This document shows, piece after piece, positions 1 to 10,191 of a stretch of DNA of 64,000 nt. How positions within the stretch are numbered: the stretch's first letter is position 1; each line of letters opens with the position of its first letter. This DNA comes from Phaeobacter gallaeciensis DSM 26640. GTDB taxonomy: Bacteria; Pseudomonadota; Alphaproteobacteria; Rhodobacterales; Rhodobacteraceae. Made by a program: the position numbers and the translations under genes. The notes under the pieces are model-generated. The model was given only the letters and a program-made list of their open reading frames with translations, made no database searches and was not told the DNA's origin. The stretch lies in the NCBI RefSeq assembly GCF_000511385.1, contig NC_023137.1, forward strand, positions 387,001 to 451,000, given 5' to 3'.

Positions 1-1
1 A

Positions 2-1564
2 CCCGGATCCTATTATGGGTTGCTGGCAGAGAGTCTGGAGTATCCGGAGAGCCAGGACTGGGTGATTTTCAACATGCGCCCTGAAGCACGGTTTTCTGAT
101 GGGACGCCCGTGACGGCTGAGGATGTTGTCTTCTCACACAACCTTCTGTTGGAGCAGGGGCTGCAATCCTACGCGGAGGCCGTCAAAAAGCGCATTCCGA
201 AGGCAGAAGCGCTTGGGCCGCATCGGGTGAAGTTCTATTTCTCACCGGATTTCCCGCGCCGGGCGATGATCACACAGGTCGGTGGAACCTCAGTGTTTTC
301 CAAGGCCTGGTTTGAGGCAGATCCGGAGAACCGGCGTCTGGATGAGCCGCGGTTGGATCCGGGTATCGGGTCTGGCCCGTATGTGCTCGAAAGCGCGGAT
401 GTGAACCAGCGTATCGTCTATAAACGCAATCCCGATTACTGGGGCAACGACGTGAATGTAAATGTCGGGCGCCACAACTACGATCGCATTCGGATTGAGT
501 ATTTCGGCGACAGTGTTGCCGCGATGGAAGGGTTCAAGGCCGGGGTCTATACCATGCGCCCGGAGAACAGCTCCAAGAGCTGGGCCACTGCCTATGGGTT
601 CGACGCGGTCAAAGAGGGCGATGTGGTGAAAGGGGAATTCCCCGATGGTAATGTTCCCGCTGCCAGCGGGTTTGTAATGAACCTTTTGCGCCCCAAATTT
701 CAGGATCCCCGCGTGCGCGAAGCGATCCAGCTTGCCTATAATTTTGAATGGACCAACGACAGTCTGCAATATGGGCTGTTCGCGCAGCGCCATTCGTTCT
801 GGCAGGATTCGGCTCTTGAAGCGACGGGGCTGCCCGAGGGACGCGAATTGGAAGTGTTGCAGGATTTGGGTGATCAAATTGATCCGGCGCTGCTGACAAG
901 TGAGCCGGTGATGGCGCATAGCTCAAAACCTGCGCGGCCAGCGGATCGGCGCAACCTGCGCCGGGCGATGAAACTGCTGGATGAGGCGGGCTGGGCTGTT
1001 GGCGATGATGGTCTGCGCCGCAATGCAGAGGGCGAGCTGTTTAAGCTTGAGTTCCTGATCGATTCGCCCACGATTGAGCGGATCGTACAGCCCTATATCG
1101 CGAACCTGCGGCAGATGGGGGTGGATGCCATCTCTAACCGGGTCGATTTCGCGCAATATACAAGCCGTCGCCGTGAAAAAGACTTTGATATGATCACCTT
1201 CGCCTATCCAAAATACCTGCAGCCCTCGACCGGGTTGTATCAGCAGTTTGGGTCCGACGCGCATGAGTTTTCAGTGTTCAACCCGGCGGGGATGGCGGAT
1301 CCGGCGGTTGATACGCTGATTGGCGCCATCGTGAAGGCGGAAGATCAGGAAGAGCTCTACGCCAATGTGCGCGCGTTGGACCGCGTCCTGCGGGCTAAGC
1401 GTTTCATGGTTCCCACTTGGTATCTGGATGTGAATTGGGTGGCCTATTGGAATTTCTATGAGCAGCCCGAGACCCTGCCGTTGTTCGATCTGGGATTGCG
1501 CGATGTTTGGTGGGTCAACGCCGAGAAAGAAGCGGCATTGAAATCCTCTGGCGCATTGCGGTAA
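2..1564 (+). CDS. yejA: Peptide ABC transporter, periplasmic substrate-binding protein (5' end outside window)
   Basis: The reading frame is open from the first bases, so the N-terminus and signal peptide lie upstream of the window. What remains (about 520 residues) is a family 5 extracellular solute-binding protein: a segment reading FSDGTPVTAEDVVFS is the family signature, followed by the two-lobe body that binds oligopeptides in the periplasm. Two permeases and a double ATPase follow on the same strand, 9 bp, 3 bp and about 76 bp apart, the order of the Yej peptide importer (also the microcin C uptake route in enterics). The gene ends with TAA just before yejB. YejA is preferred over DppA/OppA because of the B-E-F partner set. 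The true substrate cannot be read from sequence. Confidence 0.9.
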   Translation, partial: PGSYYGLLAESLEYPESQDWVIFNMRPEARFSDGTPVTAEDVVFSHNLLLEQGLQSYAEAVKKRIPKAEALGPHRVKFYFSPDFPRRAMITQVGGTSVFSKAWFEADPENRRLDEPRLDPGIGSGPYVLESADVNQRIVYKRNPDYWGNDVNVNVGRHNYDRIRIEYFGDSVAAMEGFKAGVYTMRPENSSKSWATAYGFDAVKEGDVVKGEFPDGNVPAASGFVMNLLRPKFQDPRVREAIQLAYNFEWTNDSLQYGLFAQRHSFWQDSALEATGLPEGRELEVLQDLGDQIDPALLTSEPVMAHSSKPARPADRRNLRRAMKLLDEAGWAVGDDGLRRNAEGELFKLEFLIDSPTIERIVQPYIANLRQMGVDAISNRVDFAQYTSRRREKDFDMITFAYPKYLQPSTGLYQQFGSDAHEFSVFNPAGMADPAVDTLIGAIVKAEDQEELYANVRALDRVLRAKRFMVPTWYLDVNWVAYWNFYEQPETLPLFDLGLRDVWWVNAEKEAALKSSGALR

Positions 1565-1573
1565 GCGCCTGAC

Positions 1574-2659
1574 ATGGCAGCCTATATCCTTCGACGTTTT
1601 CTCCTGGTGATCCCGACGCTGTTCGGGATTCTCGTTATCAATTTCGCTCTGGTGCAATTTGTGCCGGGTGGTCCGGTTGAACAGATGATTGCGCAGCTGG
1701 AAGGCGGCGGCGATGTGTTCGAGGGGTTCGCCGGGGGTGGCGGTGACGCTGGCGGAGAGGCCATCGCGGCCAATGACAATTACGCAGGCCGACAAGGGTT
1801 GCCGCCTGAGTTGATCGCAGAGCTGGAGCAGCAGTATGGCTTGGACAAACCGCCGTTGGAGCGATTTTTCCTCATGCTCGGCAACTACATGCGCTTTGAT
1901 TTCGGTGAGAGCTATTTCCGCAAGATTGATGTGATGGATCTGGTTCTGGAGAAGATGCCGGTGTCAATCTCGCTGGGGCTTTGGTCGACGTTGATTGCCT
2001 ATCTGATCTCCATCCCGTTGGGTATCCGCAAGGCTCTGCGGGACGGCAGCCGGTTTGATACCTGGACCAGCGGTCTGATCATCGCGGCCTATGCAATCCC
2101 CGGTTTTCTGTTTGCGATCCTGCTCTTGGTGTTGTTTGCCGGCGGGTCCTATTGGCAGATTTTCCCGCTGCGGGGGCTGACCTCTGATAATTGGGAAAAC
2201 CTCAGCCTCTTTGGTAAAATCGCCGACTATTTCTGGCACATCACGCTGCCGGTTGTGGCCTCGACCATTTCGGCCTTTGCGACGCTGACACTGCTGACCA
2301 AAAATTCGTTCCTGGATGAGATCAAGAAGCAATATGTGATGACCGCACGCGCGAAGGGGCTGAGCGAACGGCGGGTGCTTTATGGTCATGTGTTCCGCAA
2401 TGCGATGCTGATTGTGATCGCGGGATTTCCGGCGGTCTTTATCGGGGTGTTCTTCTCCGGCAGCCTGATCATCGAGACGATCTTCTCTCTCGACGGTCTG
2501 GGTCGCCTGGGGTTTGAGGCCGCGGTGGCGCGCGATTATCCGGTGATCTTCGGCACGCTGTTCATTTTCGGCCTGATGAGCCTTGTGGTCGGGATTATCT
2601 CCGACATCATGTATGTGATTGTCGATCCGCGTATCGACTTTGAGAAGAGAGAGGGCTGA
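1574..2659 (+). CDS. yejB: Peptide ABC transporter permease YejB
   Basis: A 361-residue inner-membrane permease of the DppB/OppB family. It opens with a membrane helix ([19 protein letters not shown]) and carries the usual periplasmic segment before the other helices. The binding-protein-dependent transport motif that docks the ATPase is visible in the C-terminal half near [15 protein letters not shown]. Residues about 45-70 hold a glycine-rich low-complexity insert, a common feature of YejB proteins. It lies between the substrate-binding protein and the second permease, so it is one half of the membrane channel of the importer. Confidence 0.93.
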   Translation: MAAYILRRFLLVIPTLFGILVINFALVQFVPGGPVEQMIAQLEGGGDVFEGFAGGGGDAGGEAIAANDNYAGRQGLPPELIAELEQQYGLDKPPLERFFLMLGNYMRFDFGESYFRKIDVMDLVLEKMPVSISLGLWSTLIAYLISIPLGIRKALRDGSRFDTWTSGLIIAAYAIPGFLFAILLLVLFAGGSYWQIFPLRGLTSDNWENLSLFGKIADYFWHITLPVVASTISAFATLTLLTKNSFLDEIKKQYVMTARAKGLSERRVLYGHVFRNAMLIVIAGFPAVFIGVFFSGSLIIETIFSLDGLGRLGFEAAVARDYPVIFGTLFIFGLMSLVVGIISDIMYVIVDPRIDFEKREG

Positions 2660-2662
2660 CAG

Positions 2663-3769
2663 ATGGCATTGTCCCCGCTCAACCAGCGCCGCTGGAGCAA
2701 TTTCTGCCGCAATCGCCGGGCCTTCTGGTCGCTTTGGATCTTTTCCGTTCTGTTCGGGATTTCGCTGTTTGCTGAGTTTGTCGCCAATGACAAACCGATG
2801 CTGGTGAACTATCGCGGTGAGTATTTTACACCCGTTTTCAATTTCTACCCGGAGACGGCTTTTGGCGGGGATTTCCAGACGGAGGCTGCTTACCGTGATC
2901 CGGAGGTACAATGTCTGATTGCCTCTGGCGGCGTTGAGGACTGCTTTGACGATCCCGAGGGAATTCTGGAAGAGATCGAAGCCGACACGTTTGCGGCGGA
3001 TGGGTTTGTGGAAGGGTGGGCGATCTGGCCGCCAATACCCTATTCTTTCAACACCACGGTCGACCGGCCCGGCGCAGCGCCGTTGCCACCTAATGGGCAA
3101 AACCTGTTGGGCACGGATGATACCAAGCGCGATGTCTTGGCGCGCGTCATTCACGGGTTTCGTCTGTCGATCCTGTTCACCCTGATGGTCACCGGAGCCG
3201 CCACCTTGGTGGGCATTGCGGCGGGCGCGGTTCAGGGTTTCTTCGGTGGCTGGTTAGATTTGATTTTCCAGAGGGTGATTGAGATCTGGGGCTCCATCCC
3301 GCAGCTCTATGTCATCATCATCATGTTCGCCATTCTGGGGCGCAGTTTCTGGCTGCTGGTTGTACTGATGATCCTGTTCAGCTGGACCGCTTTGGTCAGT
3401 GTGGTCCGGGCAGAGTTCCTGCGGGCGCGCAATCTGGAATATGTGCGTGCTGCCAAGGCATTGGGGGTGGGCAACATGACCATCATGTTCCGCCATATGC
3501 TGCCGAATGCAATGGTTGCGACCCTGACATTTCTGCCGTTCATCGTGACCGGCACCATCGGAACGCTTGCGGGATTGGATTTCCTAGGATTTGGCTTGCC
3601 ATCTTCCGCCCCGTCGCTCGGGGAACTGACATTGCAGGCCAAGCAGAACCTTGAGGCGCCCTGGCTGGCATTCACCGCCTTCTTTACCTTTGCCATCATG
3701 CTGTCCCTGCTGGTCTTTATCTTTGAAGGGGTGCGCGATGCCTTCGATCCGAGAAAGACGTTTTCGTGA
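2663..3769 (+). CDS. yejE: Peptide ABC transporter permease YejE
   Basis: A 368-residue permease of the DppC/OppC family, starting 3 bp after the yejB stop. After the first helix there is a long periplasmic segment (roughly residues 40-150), which is typical of YejE and longer than in DppC. The docking loop for the ATPase is near YVRAAKALGVGNMTIMFRH. It pairs with YejB to form the transmembrane channel. The start ATG follows a GAGAGAGGGC stretch that can act as ribosome binding site. Confidence 0.93.
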   Translation: MALSPLNQRRWSNFCRNRRAFWSLWIFSVLFGISLFAEFVANDKPMLVNYRGEYFTPVFNFYPETAFGGDFQTEAAYRDPEVQCLIASGGVEDCFDDPEGILEEIEADTFAADGFVEGWAIWPPIPYSFNTTVDRPGAAPLPPNGQNLLGTDDTKRDVLARVIHGFRLSILFTLMVTGAATLVGIAAGAVQGFFGGWLDLIFQRVIEIWGSIPQLYVIIIMFAILGRSFWLLVVLMILFSWTALVSVVRAEFLRARNLEYVRAAKALGVGNMTIMFRHMLPNAMVATLTFLPFIVTGTIGTLAGLDFLGFGLPSSAPSLGELTLQAKQNLEAPWLAFTAFFTFAIMLSLLVFIFEGVRDAFDPRKTFS

Positions 3770-3845
3770 TGAGATCAGGCCCTAACATGCACGTCAGAGA
3801 CGAATTGCTGATCTGTTTTGTGCCGAGACGCAGCGCAACAGGCAG

Positions 3846-5468
3846 ATGTTCCAACCTATGGGCTATTCGATGACCGTACCTGAAAAATCCACCCCGTTGT
3901 TGAATGTCCGGGATCTCCGCGTGTCCTTCCGCCAGGATGGCAAGGTGACAGAGGCGGTACGCGGTGTGTCCTTTTCGGTAGGTCGAGGGGAAACAGTTGC
4001 GTTGGTGGGCGAGAGCGGTTCCGGCAAATCAGTTTCGGCTCTGTCCACGGTTTCACTGCTGGGTGACAGCGCCACCGTCACCGGTTCCGTCACTTATGAT
4101 GGAACCGAGATGGTCGGCGCCAGTGAGCGCCATCTTCGGCAGGTACGAGGCAATGATATCAGTTTCATCTTTCAGGAACCGATGACCTCTCTCAACCCGC
4201 TTCATACGATTGAGAAACAGTTGGCGGAATCCCTGGCGCTGCATCAGGGGTTGGATGGTAAGGCGGCACGGGAGCGGATCGTTGATCTGTTGAACCGGGT
4301 TGGTATCCGGGACGCAGAGACCCGTCTGGACGCCTATCCGCATCAGTTGTCCGGCGGACAGCGCCAGCGGGTGATGATTGCCATGGCCCTTGCCAACAAA
4401 CCCGACATTCTGATTGCGGATGAGCCGACAACTGCTCTTGATGTCACCATTCAGGTGCAGATCCTCGACCTGCTCGCGGATCTGAAAGCCAGCGAGGGCA
4501 TGGGGTTGCTGTTCATCACCCATGATCTGAGCATTGTGCGCCGGATCGCGGATCGCGTTTGCGTCATGCAGGCGGGTGAGATCGTTGAAAGCGGCCCCAC
4601 GGCTGAGATTTTTGCCAATCCACAGCATCCCTACACGCGCAAACTGCTGGATGCCGAGCCGACGGGCCAGCCTCAACCGGTGCCCCAGGATGCCAAGGAG
4701 CTGATCCGAACCGAGGATCTGAAAGTGTGGTTTCCCATTCAAAAGGGCTTGCTGAAACGCACTGTCGGCCATGTGAAGGCGGTCAACCCAACGTCGCTTT
4801 CTGTCCGCGCGGGTGAGACGTTGGGCATTGTGGGCGAAAGCGGATCTGGCAAGACTACGCTGGCGCTGGCTATCATGCGGTTGATCGCCTCGGACGGGCG
4901 GGTCGAATTTCAGGGACAGGATCTGCGCCAATGGTCAACACGGGATTTGCGCCGGTTGCGGGCGGATATGCAGATCGTGTTTCAGGATCCCTTTGGGGCG
5001 CTCAGCCCGCGGATGACCTGCTCCCAGATCATCGCCGAGGGCTTGGCCATTCACAATGTTGATCAGGATCGTGATCCGCGGGATTTGGTTGCTGAGGTGA
5101 TGGCTGAGGTGGGGTTGGATCCGGCGTTTATGGATCGCTACCCGCATGAATTCTCAGGTGGTCAGCGGCAACGGATTGCGATTGCGCGGGCGATGGTGCT
5201 GCGACCAAAACTGGTGGTGTTGGATGAACCAACATCGGCACTGGACATGACTGTGCAGGTGCAGATCGTCAATCTGTTGCGTGACCTGCAGGAGCGGTAT
5301 GGGCTCGCGTATCTGTTCATCTCGCATGATTTGAATGTGGTGCGGGCCATGTCGCACAAGATGATCGTGATGAAACAAGGTGATGTGGTTGAGGCGGGAT
5401 CGGCCGCTGACCTGTTCAACAATCCGTCGGATCCCTACACGCAGCAACTTCTGGCCGCTGCCGGGTAG
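3846..5468 (+). CDS. yejF: Peptide ABC transporter ATP-binding protein, duplicated nucleotide-binding domains
   Basis: A 540-residue protein with two complete ABC ATPase domains in tandem. Each has a Walker A motif (GESGSGKS in the first, GESGSGKT in the second), an ABC signature (LSGGQRQRV and FSGGQRQRI) and a Walker B followed by DEPT. Fusion of both ATPases in one chain is typical of YejF. It powers the importer from the cytoplasmic side. The start is uncertain: ATG at 3846, 3858 and 3870 are all in frame, and the segment before [15 protein letters not shown] is not conserved-looking. The 76-bp gap after yejE holds no obvious terminator, so it belongs to the same operon. Confidence 0.92.
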   Translation: MFQPMGYSMTVPEKSTPLLNVRDLRVSFRQDGKVTEAVRGVSFSVGRGETVALVGESGSGKSVSALSTVSLLGDSATVTGSVTYDGTEMVGASERHLRQVRGNDISFIFQEPMTSLNPLHTIEKQLAESLALHQGLDGKAARERIVDLLNRVGIRDAETRLDAYPHQLSGGQRQRVMIAMALANKPDILIADEPTTALDVTIQVQILDLLADLKASEGMGLLFITHDLSIVRRIADRVCVMQAGEIVESGPTAEIFANPQHPYTRKLLDAEPTGQPQPVPQDAKELIRTEDLKVWFPIQKGLLKRTVGHVKAVNPTSLSVRAGETLGIVGESGSGKTTLALAIMRLIASDGRVEFQGQDLRQWSTRDLRRLRADMQIVFQDPFGALSPRMTCSQIIAEGLAIHNVDQDRDPRDLVAEVMAEVGLDPAFMDRYPHEFSGGQRQRIAIARAMVLRPKLVVLDEPTSALDMTVQVQIVNLLRDLQERYGLAYLFISHDLNVVRAMSHKMIVMKQGDVVEAGSAADLFNNPSDPYTQQLLAAAG

Positions 5469-5756
5469 GGTGCAGTTTGCGCGAATGTATCTAGCGGTTT
5501 CGCAGTGGGGCCGCTTGGATTGTCGCGACAGTATGGCACATCCCGCCAATTAGGCTACAGGTATTGGTGCCGGGAAGCGGATAAGCCCTTGTCATCGTTA
5601 TGAGGGGCGGCACCTTGGCTATTGCCGGCGAGGGGTGCATTCCCAGCGCGACACTCCAACAAACGCGGCGTCGCCAATTGTGATTTGCGCGGTACATGTT
5701 TAAATTGATACCGCTAGGTGAGCATTAGCCTTAGCGCAGATCAAATCGGACCTCTC

Positions 5757-6497
5757 ATGAACGCTCCTACCATTCAAAACGTCAATTGCGGCGATTGCCC
5801 TATTCGTCATCGCGCTGTTTGCGCGCGCTGTGATGCGGACGAATTGGAAATGCTGGACTCTATCAAATATTACCGCACCTATGATGCGGGCCAACCGATC
5901 ACCTGGTCCGGTGATCGGATGGATTTTGTCGGCTCCGTTGTCTCGGGCATCGCAACCTTGACGCAGACGATGGAGGACGGGCGGACCCAGATGGTTGGTC
6001 TGCTGCTGCCCAGCGATTTTGTTGGCCGACCCGGGCGCGATACGGCAGCTTATAACGTGGTAGCAACCTCAACCGTGGTCATGTGCTGTTTTCGCAAGAA
6101 ACCGTTTGAGGAGATGATGGCCCACACCCCGCATGTGGCACATCGTCTGCTTGAGATGACGTTGGACGAACTGGACGCTGCCCGGGAATGGATGCTGGTT
6201 CTGGGGCGTAAAACGGCGCGCGAGAAGATCGCCAGCTTGTTATCTATTCTGGCCCGGCGCGATGCGTCCTTACAGCTCCATAAGGATAGCAACCGACGCG
6301 TTTTTGATTTGCCGCTGACCCGCGAGGCTATGGCTGATTATCTGGGGCTGACGCTGGAAACTGTCAGTCGGCAGGTGTCGGCGCTGCGTAAGGACGGCGT
6401 GATCGAGCTGGAAGGCAAGCGGCATGTGACCGTGCCTGACATGGGGCGCCTGATGGAAGAGGCCGGAGATGACAGCGACGGCGGTTACCTGATCTGA
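5757..6497 (+). CDS. fnrL: Oxygen-sensing CRP/FNR family regulator FnrL
   Basis: Transcriptional regulator of the anaerobic/microaerobic response. The N-terminus holds clustered cysteines in the pattern CGDCPIRHRAVCARC and a further CC pair in the middle of the protein (VVMCCFRKK), which together can ligate an oxygen-labile [4Fe-4S] cluster. A cyclic-nucleotide-binding-like beta roll and a C-terminal winged helix follow, with recognition helix around LTLETVSRQVSALRKDG; the E..SR spacing matches FNR-type recognition of TTGAT half sites. ATG at 5757 is chosen because the protein then begins just before the cysteine cluster; an in-frame GTG at 5718 would add 13 residues. Likely targets are visible in this window: FNR-type boxes before ccoN and ccoG. 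Confidence 0.93.
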   Translation: MNAPTIQNVNCGDCPIRHRAVCARCDADELEMLDSIKYYRTYDAGQPITWSGDRMDFVGSVVSGIATLTQTMEDGRTQMVGLLLPSDFVGRPGRDTAAYNVVATSTVVMCCFRKKPFEEMMAHTPHVAHRLLEMTLDELDAAREWMLVLGRKTAREKIASLLSILARRDASLQLHKDSNRRVFDLPLTREAMADYLGLTLETVSRQVSALRKDGVIELEGKRHVTVPDMGRLMEEAGDDSDGGYLI

Positions 6498-6536
6498 CGC
6501 TGGTATCAGGCAATACTTGAAGCGAGAAGAGAGTAG

Positions 6537-6560
6537 GGGGCCGGTTTCTGGCCCCTTTTT
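6537..6560 (+). terminator. Rho-independent terminator after fnrL
   Basis: GGGGCC, a seven-base loop, GGCCCC and a run of five T. It sits 40 bp after the fnrL stop and just before the end of the convergent universal stress gene. Confidence 0.8.
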
Positions 6561-6581
6561 GTTGCGTGCACATATATTGTT

Positions 6582-7421
6582 TTAGTGCGCCATCAGCACA
6601 GGCACTTTTGCCTTCTCCAGCATATTGCGGGTGGCGCCACCAAGGATCGCCTCGCGAAAGCGGGAATGCCCATAGGCGCCCATCACGATCAGATCTGCCG
6701 CCGTATCGACCGCATGTCTGTTCAGCACATCTGAGACGCGGGTCATGGTTTTGCTGAGCACATCAATCTCACATTTGACCCCATGGCGGGACAGCATCTG
6801 ACACAGCAACCCGCCCGGATCTGAGCGCTCCGGCCCGTGCTGGGGCGGGTCAATGACAACGACGCGCACCACATCCGCCGCCTGTAGCATTGGCAGCGCC
6901 TTGCGAATGGCGGTCATGGCTTCGATGCTTTCGTTCCAAGCAACCAATACGGTTTTTGGCTGCGCGGGCAGGGGGGCATCATCTGGTACAACAAGTACAG
7001 GTGCGCGGCCTTCAAAAAGGGCCGCTTCGACGATGGCCTCTGCCTCGGCGGGGCGGTCCTTGCCGTAGGGTTGACCCAGTACCACCAGGTCGGAAAACCG
7101 TGCCAGGCGGGCAACGTGACGACCGATATCCGCCATCTGAGCGACGCCTGTTTCAACGTTGAAGCTGACCGCTGACCGGGTCAGACGCTCGGTAGCGGTA
7201 GCTTCGATGCCGCTGACTTCTTCCTTGGCACGAGCGAGGGTTTCTTGCAGCACCATCGCGTTGGCCCCAGCGTAGTAATAGCCGGTCTGGGTACGATCCA
7301 CGCCAAGGCACAGCGCGTCCACATGGCCATCAGTTAGCCGCGTCAGCGAGATTGATTGCTCCAGTTGAGCACCGGTATTGGCGGGGGTTGTCAGAACCGT
7401 CAGCAGTGTTTTGTAGGACAT
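6582..7421 (-). CDS. Universal stress protein with tandem Usp domains
   Basis: A 279-residue protein with two Usp (adenine nucleotide alpha hydrolase-like) domains, about residues 1-140 and 155-279. The C-terminal copy ends with a G-x2-G-x9-G-type nucleotide-binding loop (MGAYGHSRFREAILGGAT). It is divergent from ccoN, with a perfect FNR box in the 206-bp gap between the two starts, an arrangement seen in other Rhodobacterales. It is therefore probably induced at low oxygen. The biochemical role of tandem Usp proteins is not established. Confidence 0.9.
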   Translation of the reverse strand: MSYKTLLTVLTTPANTGAQLEQSISLTRLTDGHVDALCLGVDRTQTGYYYAGANAMVLQETLARAKEEVSGIEATATERLTRSAVSFNVETGVAQMADIGRHVARLARFSDLVVLGQPYGKDRPAEAEAIVEAALFEGRAPVLVVPDDAPLPAQPKTVLVAWNESIEAMTAIRKALPMLQAADVVRVVVIDPPQHGPERSDPGGLLCQMLSRHGVKCEIDVLSKTMTRVSDVLNRHAVDTAADLIVMGAYGHSRFREAILGGATRNMLEKAKVPVLMAH

Positions 7422-7520
7422 ATTAACCTCGCAAGGATATGTGCGACCGCAACGAACTTGTGGTTGTGTCGCGAGTTACGTCATTATGAAGGTGCTTCTC
7501 ACATTCTGCGGCAAACTGTC

Positions 7521-7534
7521 TTGATACAGATCAA
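7521..7534. promoter_or_regulatory. FNR box between uspA-like gene and ccoN
   Basis: TTGATACAGATCAA, a perfect TTGAT-N4-ATCAA dyad. It is centred about 100 bp before the ccoN start and about 106 bp before the divergent stress gene start, so one FnrL dimer could serve both promoters. Confidence 0.9.
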
Positions 7535-7627
7535 GGCGTTGTCTGGCGCAGTTTTGCATTTAAGGCTCAGAAAAAACTGTCTGACGCGGACCAGAGAATC
7601 GTGTCGGGCAAGGAAAAGGGACGCAAG

Positions 7628-9238
7628 ATGTCTAATTATATCAAGCTAATCGTGCTTGGTTTGGTCACGCTCTTTGCGATGATCGCGACCAATTACGCGC
7701 GGGATTTGGCCTATCAGGTACATGCGATCATCATCATGATCGTGGCTGGCGGGCTGTTTCTATACACCCTTCGACACACTGATGAGCCGGTGATCGCAAC
7801 GGGATCGCTACAGGGCGAATACTTTGACAGTGTGGTGCGCGCCGGTGTGGTGGCAACCGCGTTCTGGGGCGTGGTCGGGTTTCTGGTTGGGGTCTATATT
7901 GCCTTCCAGCTGGCCTTCCCGGTCCTGAACTTCGAATGGGCCCAGGGCCTGGCCAACTTCGGGCGGCTGCGCCCGTTGCATACTTCAGCGGTGATTTTTG
8001 CCTTTGGCGGCAATGCGCTGATCGCGACCTCATTTTACGTGGTGCAGCGCACCTCGGCCGCCCGTCTCTGGGGCGGTAACTTGGCGTGGTTTGTGTTCTG
8101 GGGCTATCAGCTGTTCATCGTACTGGCTGCGACCGGCTATCTGTTCGGGTCGACCCAGTCCAAGGAATATGCGGAGCCGGAATGGCATGTCGATCTCTGG
8201 TTGACCATCGTCTGGGTGGCCTATCTGGCTGTGTTCCTGGGCACTGTGATCAAGCGTAAGGAGCCGCATATCTATGTCGCCAACTGGTTCTATCTCGCGT
8301 TTATCGTGACCGTTGCGATGCTGCATCTGGTCAACAACATGACGATACCCGTCAGCATTTGGGGCTCCAAATCGGTGATCATGTGGTCAGGCGTGCAGGA
8401 TGCGATGGTCCAATGGTGGTATGGTCACAACGCTGTGGGCTTCTTCCTGACCGCGGGCTTCCTTGGCATGATGTACTACTTCGTGCCAAAACAGGCTGAG
8501 CGCCCAGTGTTCAGTTACAAGCTGTCGATCATCCACTTCTGGGCGCTGATCTTTCTCTACATCTGGGCCGGTCCGCACCACCTGCATTACACCGCGCTGC
8601 CGGATTGGGCCTCGACCCTTGGTATGGTGTTCTCAATCGTGCTGTGGATGCCCAGCTGGGGTGGCATGATCAACGGCCTGATGACTCTGTCTGGCGCTTG
8701 GGACAAGCTGCGCACCGACCCGGTAATCCGAATGATGGTGATCTCGATCGGCTTTTACGGCATGTCCACCTTTGAAGGTCCGATGATGTCGATCCGTGCC
8801 GTGAACTCGCTGTCGCACTATACTGACTGGACCATTGGTCACGTTCACTCTGGCGCGCTTGGCTGGAACGGCATGATCACCTTTGGTGCGCTCTACTTCT
8901 TGGTGCCGGTCCTGTGGAAACGTGAGCGTCTCTACAGTCTGAGCCTGGTATCCTGGCATTTCTGGTTGGCCACCATTGGCATCATTCTATACGCGGCATC
9001 CATGTGGGTGACCGGCATCATGGAAGGCCTGATGTGGCGTGAAGTCGATGCCAACGGGTTCCTCGTGAACTCCTTTGCAGACACCGTGGCTGCGAAATTC
9101 CCGATGTACGTGGTGCGCGCTCTGGGTGGGGTCATGTTCCTCGCTGGTGCATTGATCATGTGCTACAACCTGTGGATGACTGTACGGCGTGCGCCGGCCA
9201 AAGAGGCCAGCCTGACCGTCGCAGTCCCTGCTGAATAA
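7628..9238 (+). CDS. ccoN: cbb3-type cytochrome c oxidase catalytic subunit I
   Basis: A 536-residue, roughly 12-helix haem-copper oxidase subunit that reduces O2 at low concentration. Ligand histidines are recognisable: the low-spin haem ligand in [10 protein letters not shown], the CuB region in [11 protein letters not shown], the CuB pair in PHHLHYT, and the paired haem ligands in [14 protein letters not shown] at 7628 is chosen because the peptide [13 protein letters not shown] begins a membrane helix and the preceding GGGACGCAAG can serve as ribosome binding site. The FNR box at 7521 lies upstream. ccoO, ccoQ and ccoP follow in one operon. Confidence 0.97.
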   Translation: MSNYIKLIVLGLVTLFAMIATNYARDLAYQVHAIIIMIVAGGLFLYTLRHTDEPVIATGSLQGEYFDSVVRAGVVATAFWGVVGFLVGVYIAFQLAFPVLNFEWAQGLANFGRLRPLHTSAVIFAFGGNALIATSFYVVQRTSAARLWGGNLAWFVFWGYQLFIVLAATGYLFGSTQSKEYAEPEWHVDLWLTIVWVAYLAVFLGTVIKRKEPHIYVANWFYLAFIVTVAMLHLVNNMTIPVSIWGSKSVIMWSGVQDAMVQWWYGHNAVGFFLTAGFLGMMYYFVPKQAERPVFSYKLSIIHFWALIFLYIWAGPHHLHYTALPDWASTLGMVFSIVLWMPSWGGMINGLMTLSGAWDKLRTDPVIRMMVISIGFYGMSTFEGPMMSIRAVNSLSHYTDWTIGHVHSGALGWNGMITFGALYFLVPVLWKRERLYSLSLVSWHFWLATIGIILYAASMWVTGIMEGLMWREVDANGFLVNSFADTVAAKFPMYVVRALGGVMFLAGALIMCYNLWMTVRRAPAKEASLTVAVPAE

Positions 9239-9252
9239 GGAGGGCCCGAGCA

Positions 9253-9981
9253 ATGGGAATTCTCGACAAACACAAAATCCTCGAGACCAACGCGACCCTC
9301 CTGCTGGTGTGCAGCTTCCTGGTTGTCACCATCGGTGGTCTGGTCCAGATCGCACCGCTGTTCTGGCTGGAAAACACCATCGAAGAGGTGGAAGGCATGC
9401 GTCCCTACACCCCGCTGGAGCTGGCCGGGCGTGACGTCTACATCCGCGAAGGATGCTATGTCTGCCACAGCCAGATGATCCGTCCAATGCGAGATGAGGT
9501 CGAACGTTACGGGCCGTATTCACTGGCCGCAGAGTCGATGTATGACCACCCGTTCCAGTGGGGGTCCAAGCGGACGGGGCCGGACTTGGCCCGTGTGGGC
9601 GGTCGCTATTCGGATGAATGGCATGTCGATCACCTGCGCGATCCCCAGTCAGTTGTCCCCGAATCCGTGATGCCGAAATATGGCTTCCTGGAGAACAATC
9701 GCATCGACGGAAAATATATCGGCGATGTGATGGCGGCGAATGCTTTTGTGGGCGTTCCGTACTCTGATGAGATGCTGGAAAACGCACAGGCTGACTTTCG
9801 CGCCCAGAGCGACCCGGATGCGGACTATGACGGCCTGCTGGAACGCTACGGCGAAAAGGTCAGCGTCCGGAACTTTGACGGGCAGCCCGGGGTCTCTGAA
9901 GCTGATGCTTTGATTGCTTATCTGCAGATGTTGGGGACATTGGTTGATTTCTCGACCTTCACCCCCGTCGCCAACCGTTGA
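9253..9981 (+). CDS. ccoO: cbb3-type cytochrome c oxidase subunit II, monohaem cytochrome c
   Basis: A 242-residue membrane-anchored cytochrome. It has one N-terminal helix (about residues 15-37) and a periplasmic domain with the haem c site CYVCH around residue 75. Its stretch [22 protein letters not shown] is highly typical of CcoO. It begins 14 bp after ccoN, behind AAGGAGGGC. It passes electrons from CcoP to CcoN. Confidence 0.97.
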   Translation: MGILDKHKILETNATLLLVCSFLVVTIGGLVQIAPLFWLENTIEEVEGMRPYTPLELAGRDVYIREGCYVCHSQMIRPMRDEVERYGPYSLAAESMYDHPFQWGSKRTGPDLARVGGRYSDEWHVDHLRDPQSVVPESVMPKYGFLENNRIDGKYIGDVMAANAFVGVPYSDEMLENAQADFRAQSDPDADYDGLLERYGEKVSVRNFDGQPGVSEADALIAYLQMLGTLVDFSTFTPVANR

Positions 9982-9993
9982 TTGGAGGCAGAG

Positions 9994-10191
9994 ATGGATA
10001 TCTACACACTGCTTCGCGAATTTGCGGATAGCTGGATGCTGCTGTTCCTGTTTGTGTTCTTTCTGGCCGTGGTGATCTGGGCGTTTCGACCCGGCAGTAC
10101 CAAGGTCTACAAGGATACCGCTAATATCCCCTTCCGGCATGAAGACAAACCCGCCCCAGAAATGGGTAAAGCCAAGGAGGCGCGGTCATGA
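9994..10191 (+). CDS. ccoQ: cbb3-type cytochrome c oxidase subunit CcoQ
   Basis: A 65-residue single-helix protein. The helix covers roughly residues 13-32 ([18 protein letters not shown]) and a short polar tail follows ([15 protein letters not shown]), the standard CcoQ layout. ATG at 9994 follows GGAGGCAG; the upstream TTG would add only four residues. Its stop overlaps the ccoP start by 4 bp, so the two are translationally coupled. It stabilises the oxidase complex. Confidence 0.93.
   Translation: MDIYTLLREFADSWMLLFLFVFFLAVVIWAFRPGSTKVYKDTANIPFRHEDKPAPEMGKAKEARS

Noticed and set aside
1964..3154. 396-codon open frame antisense to yejB/yejE
   Set aside because: Spans two real permease genes; composition dominated by His, Arg and Gln as expected for antisense of hydrophobic genes.
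5705..5740. Possible FNR box before fnrL (TTGATACCGC)
   Set aside because: Only one half site; no ATCAA at the right distance.
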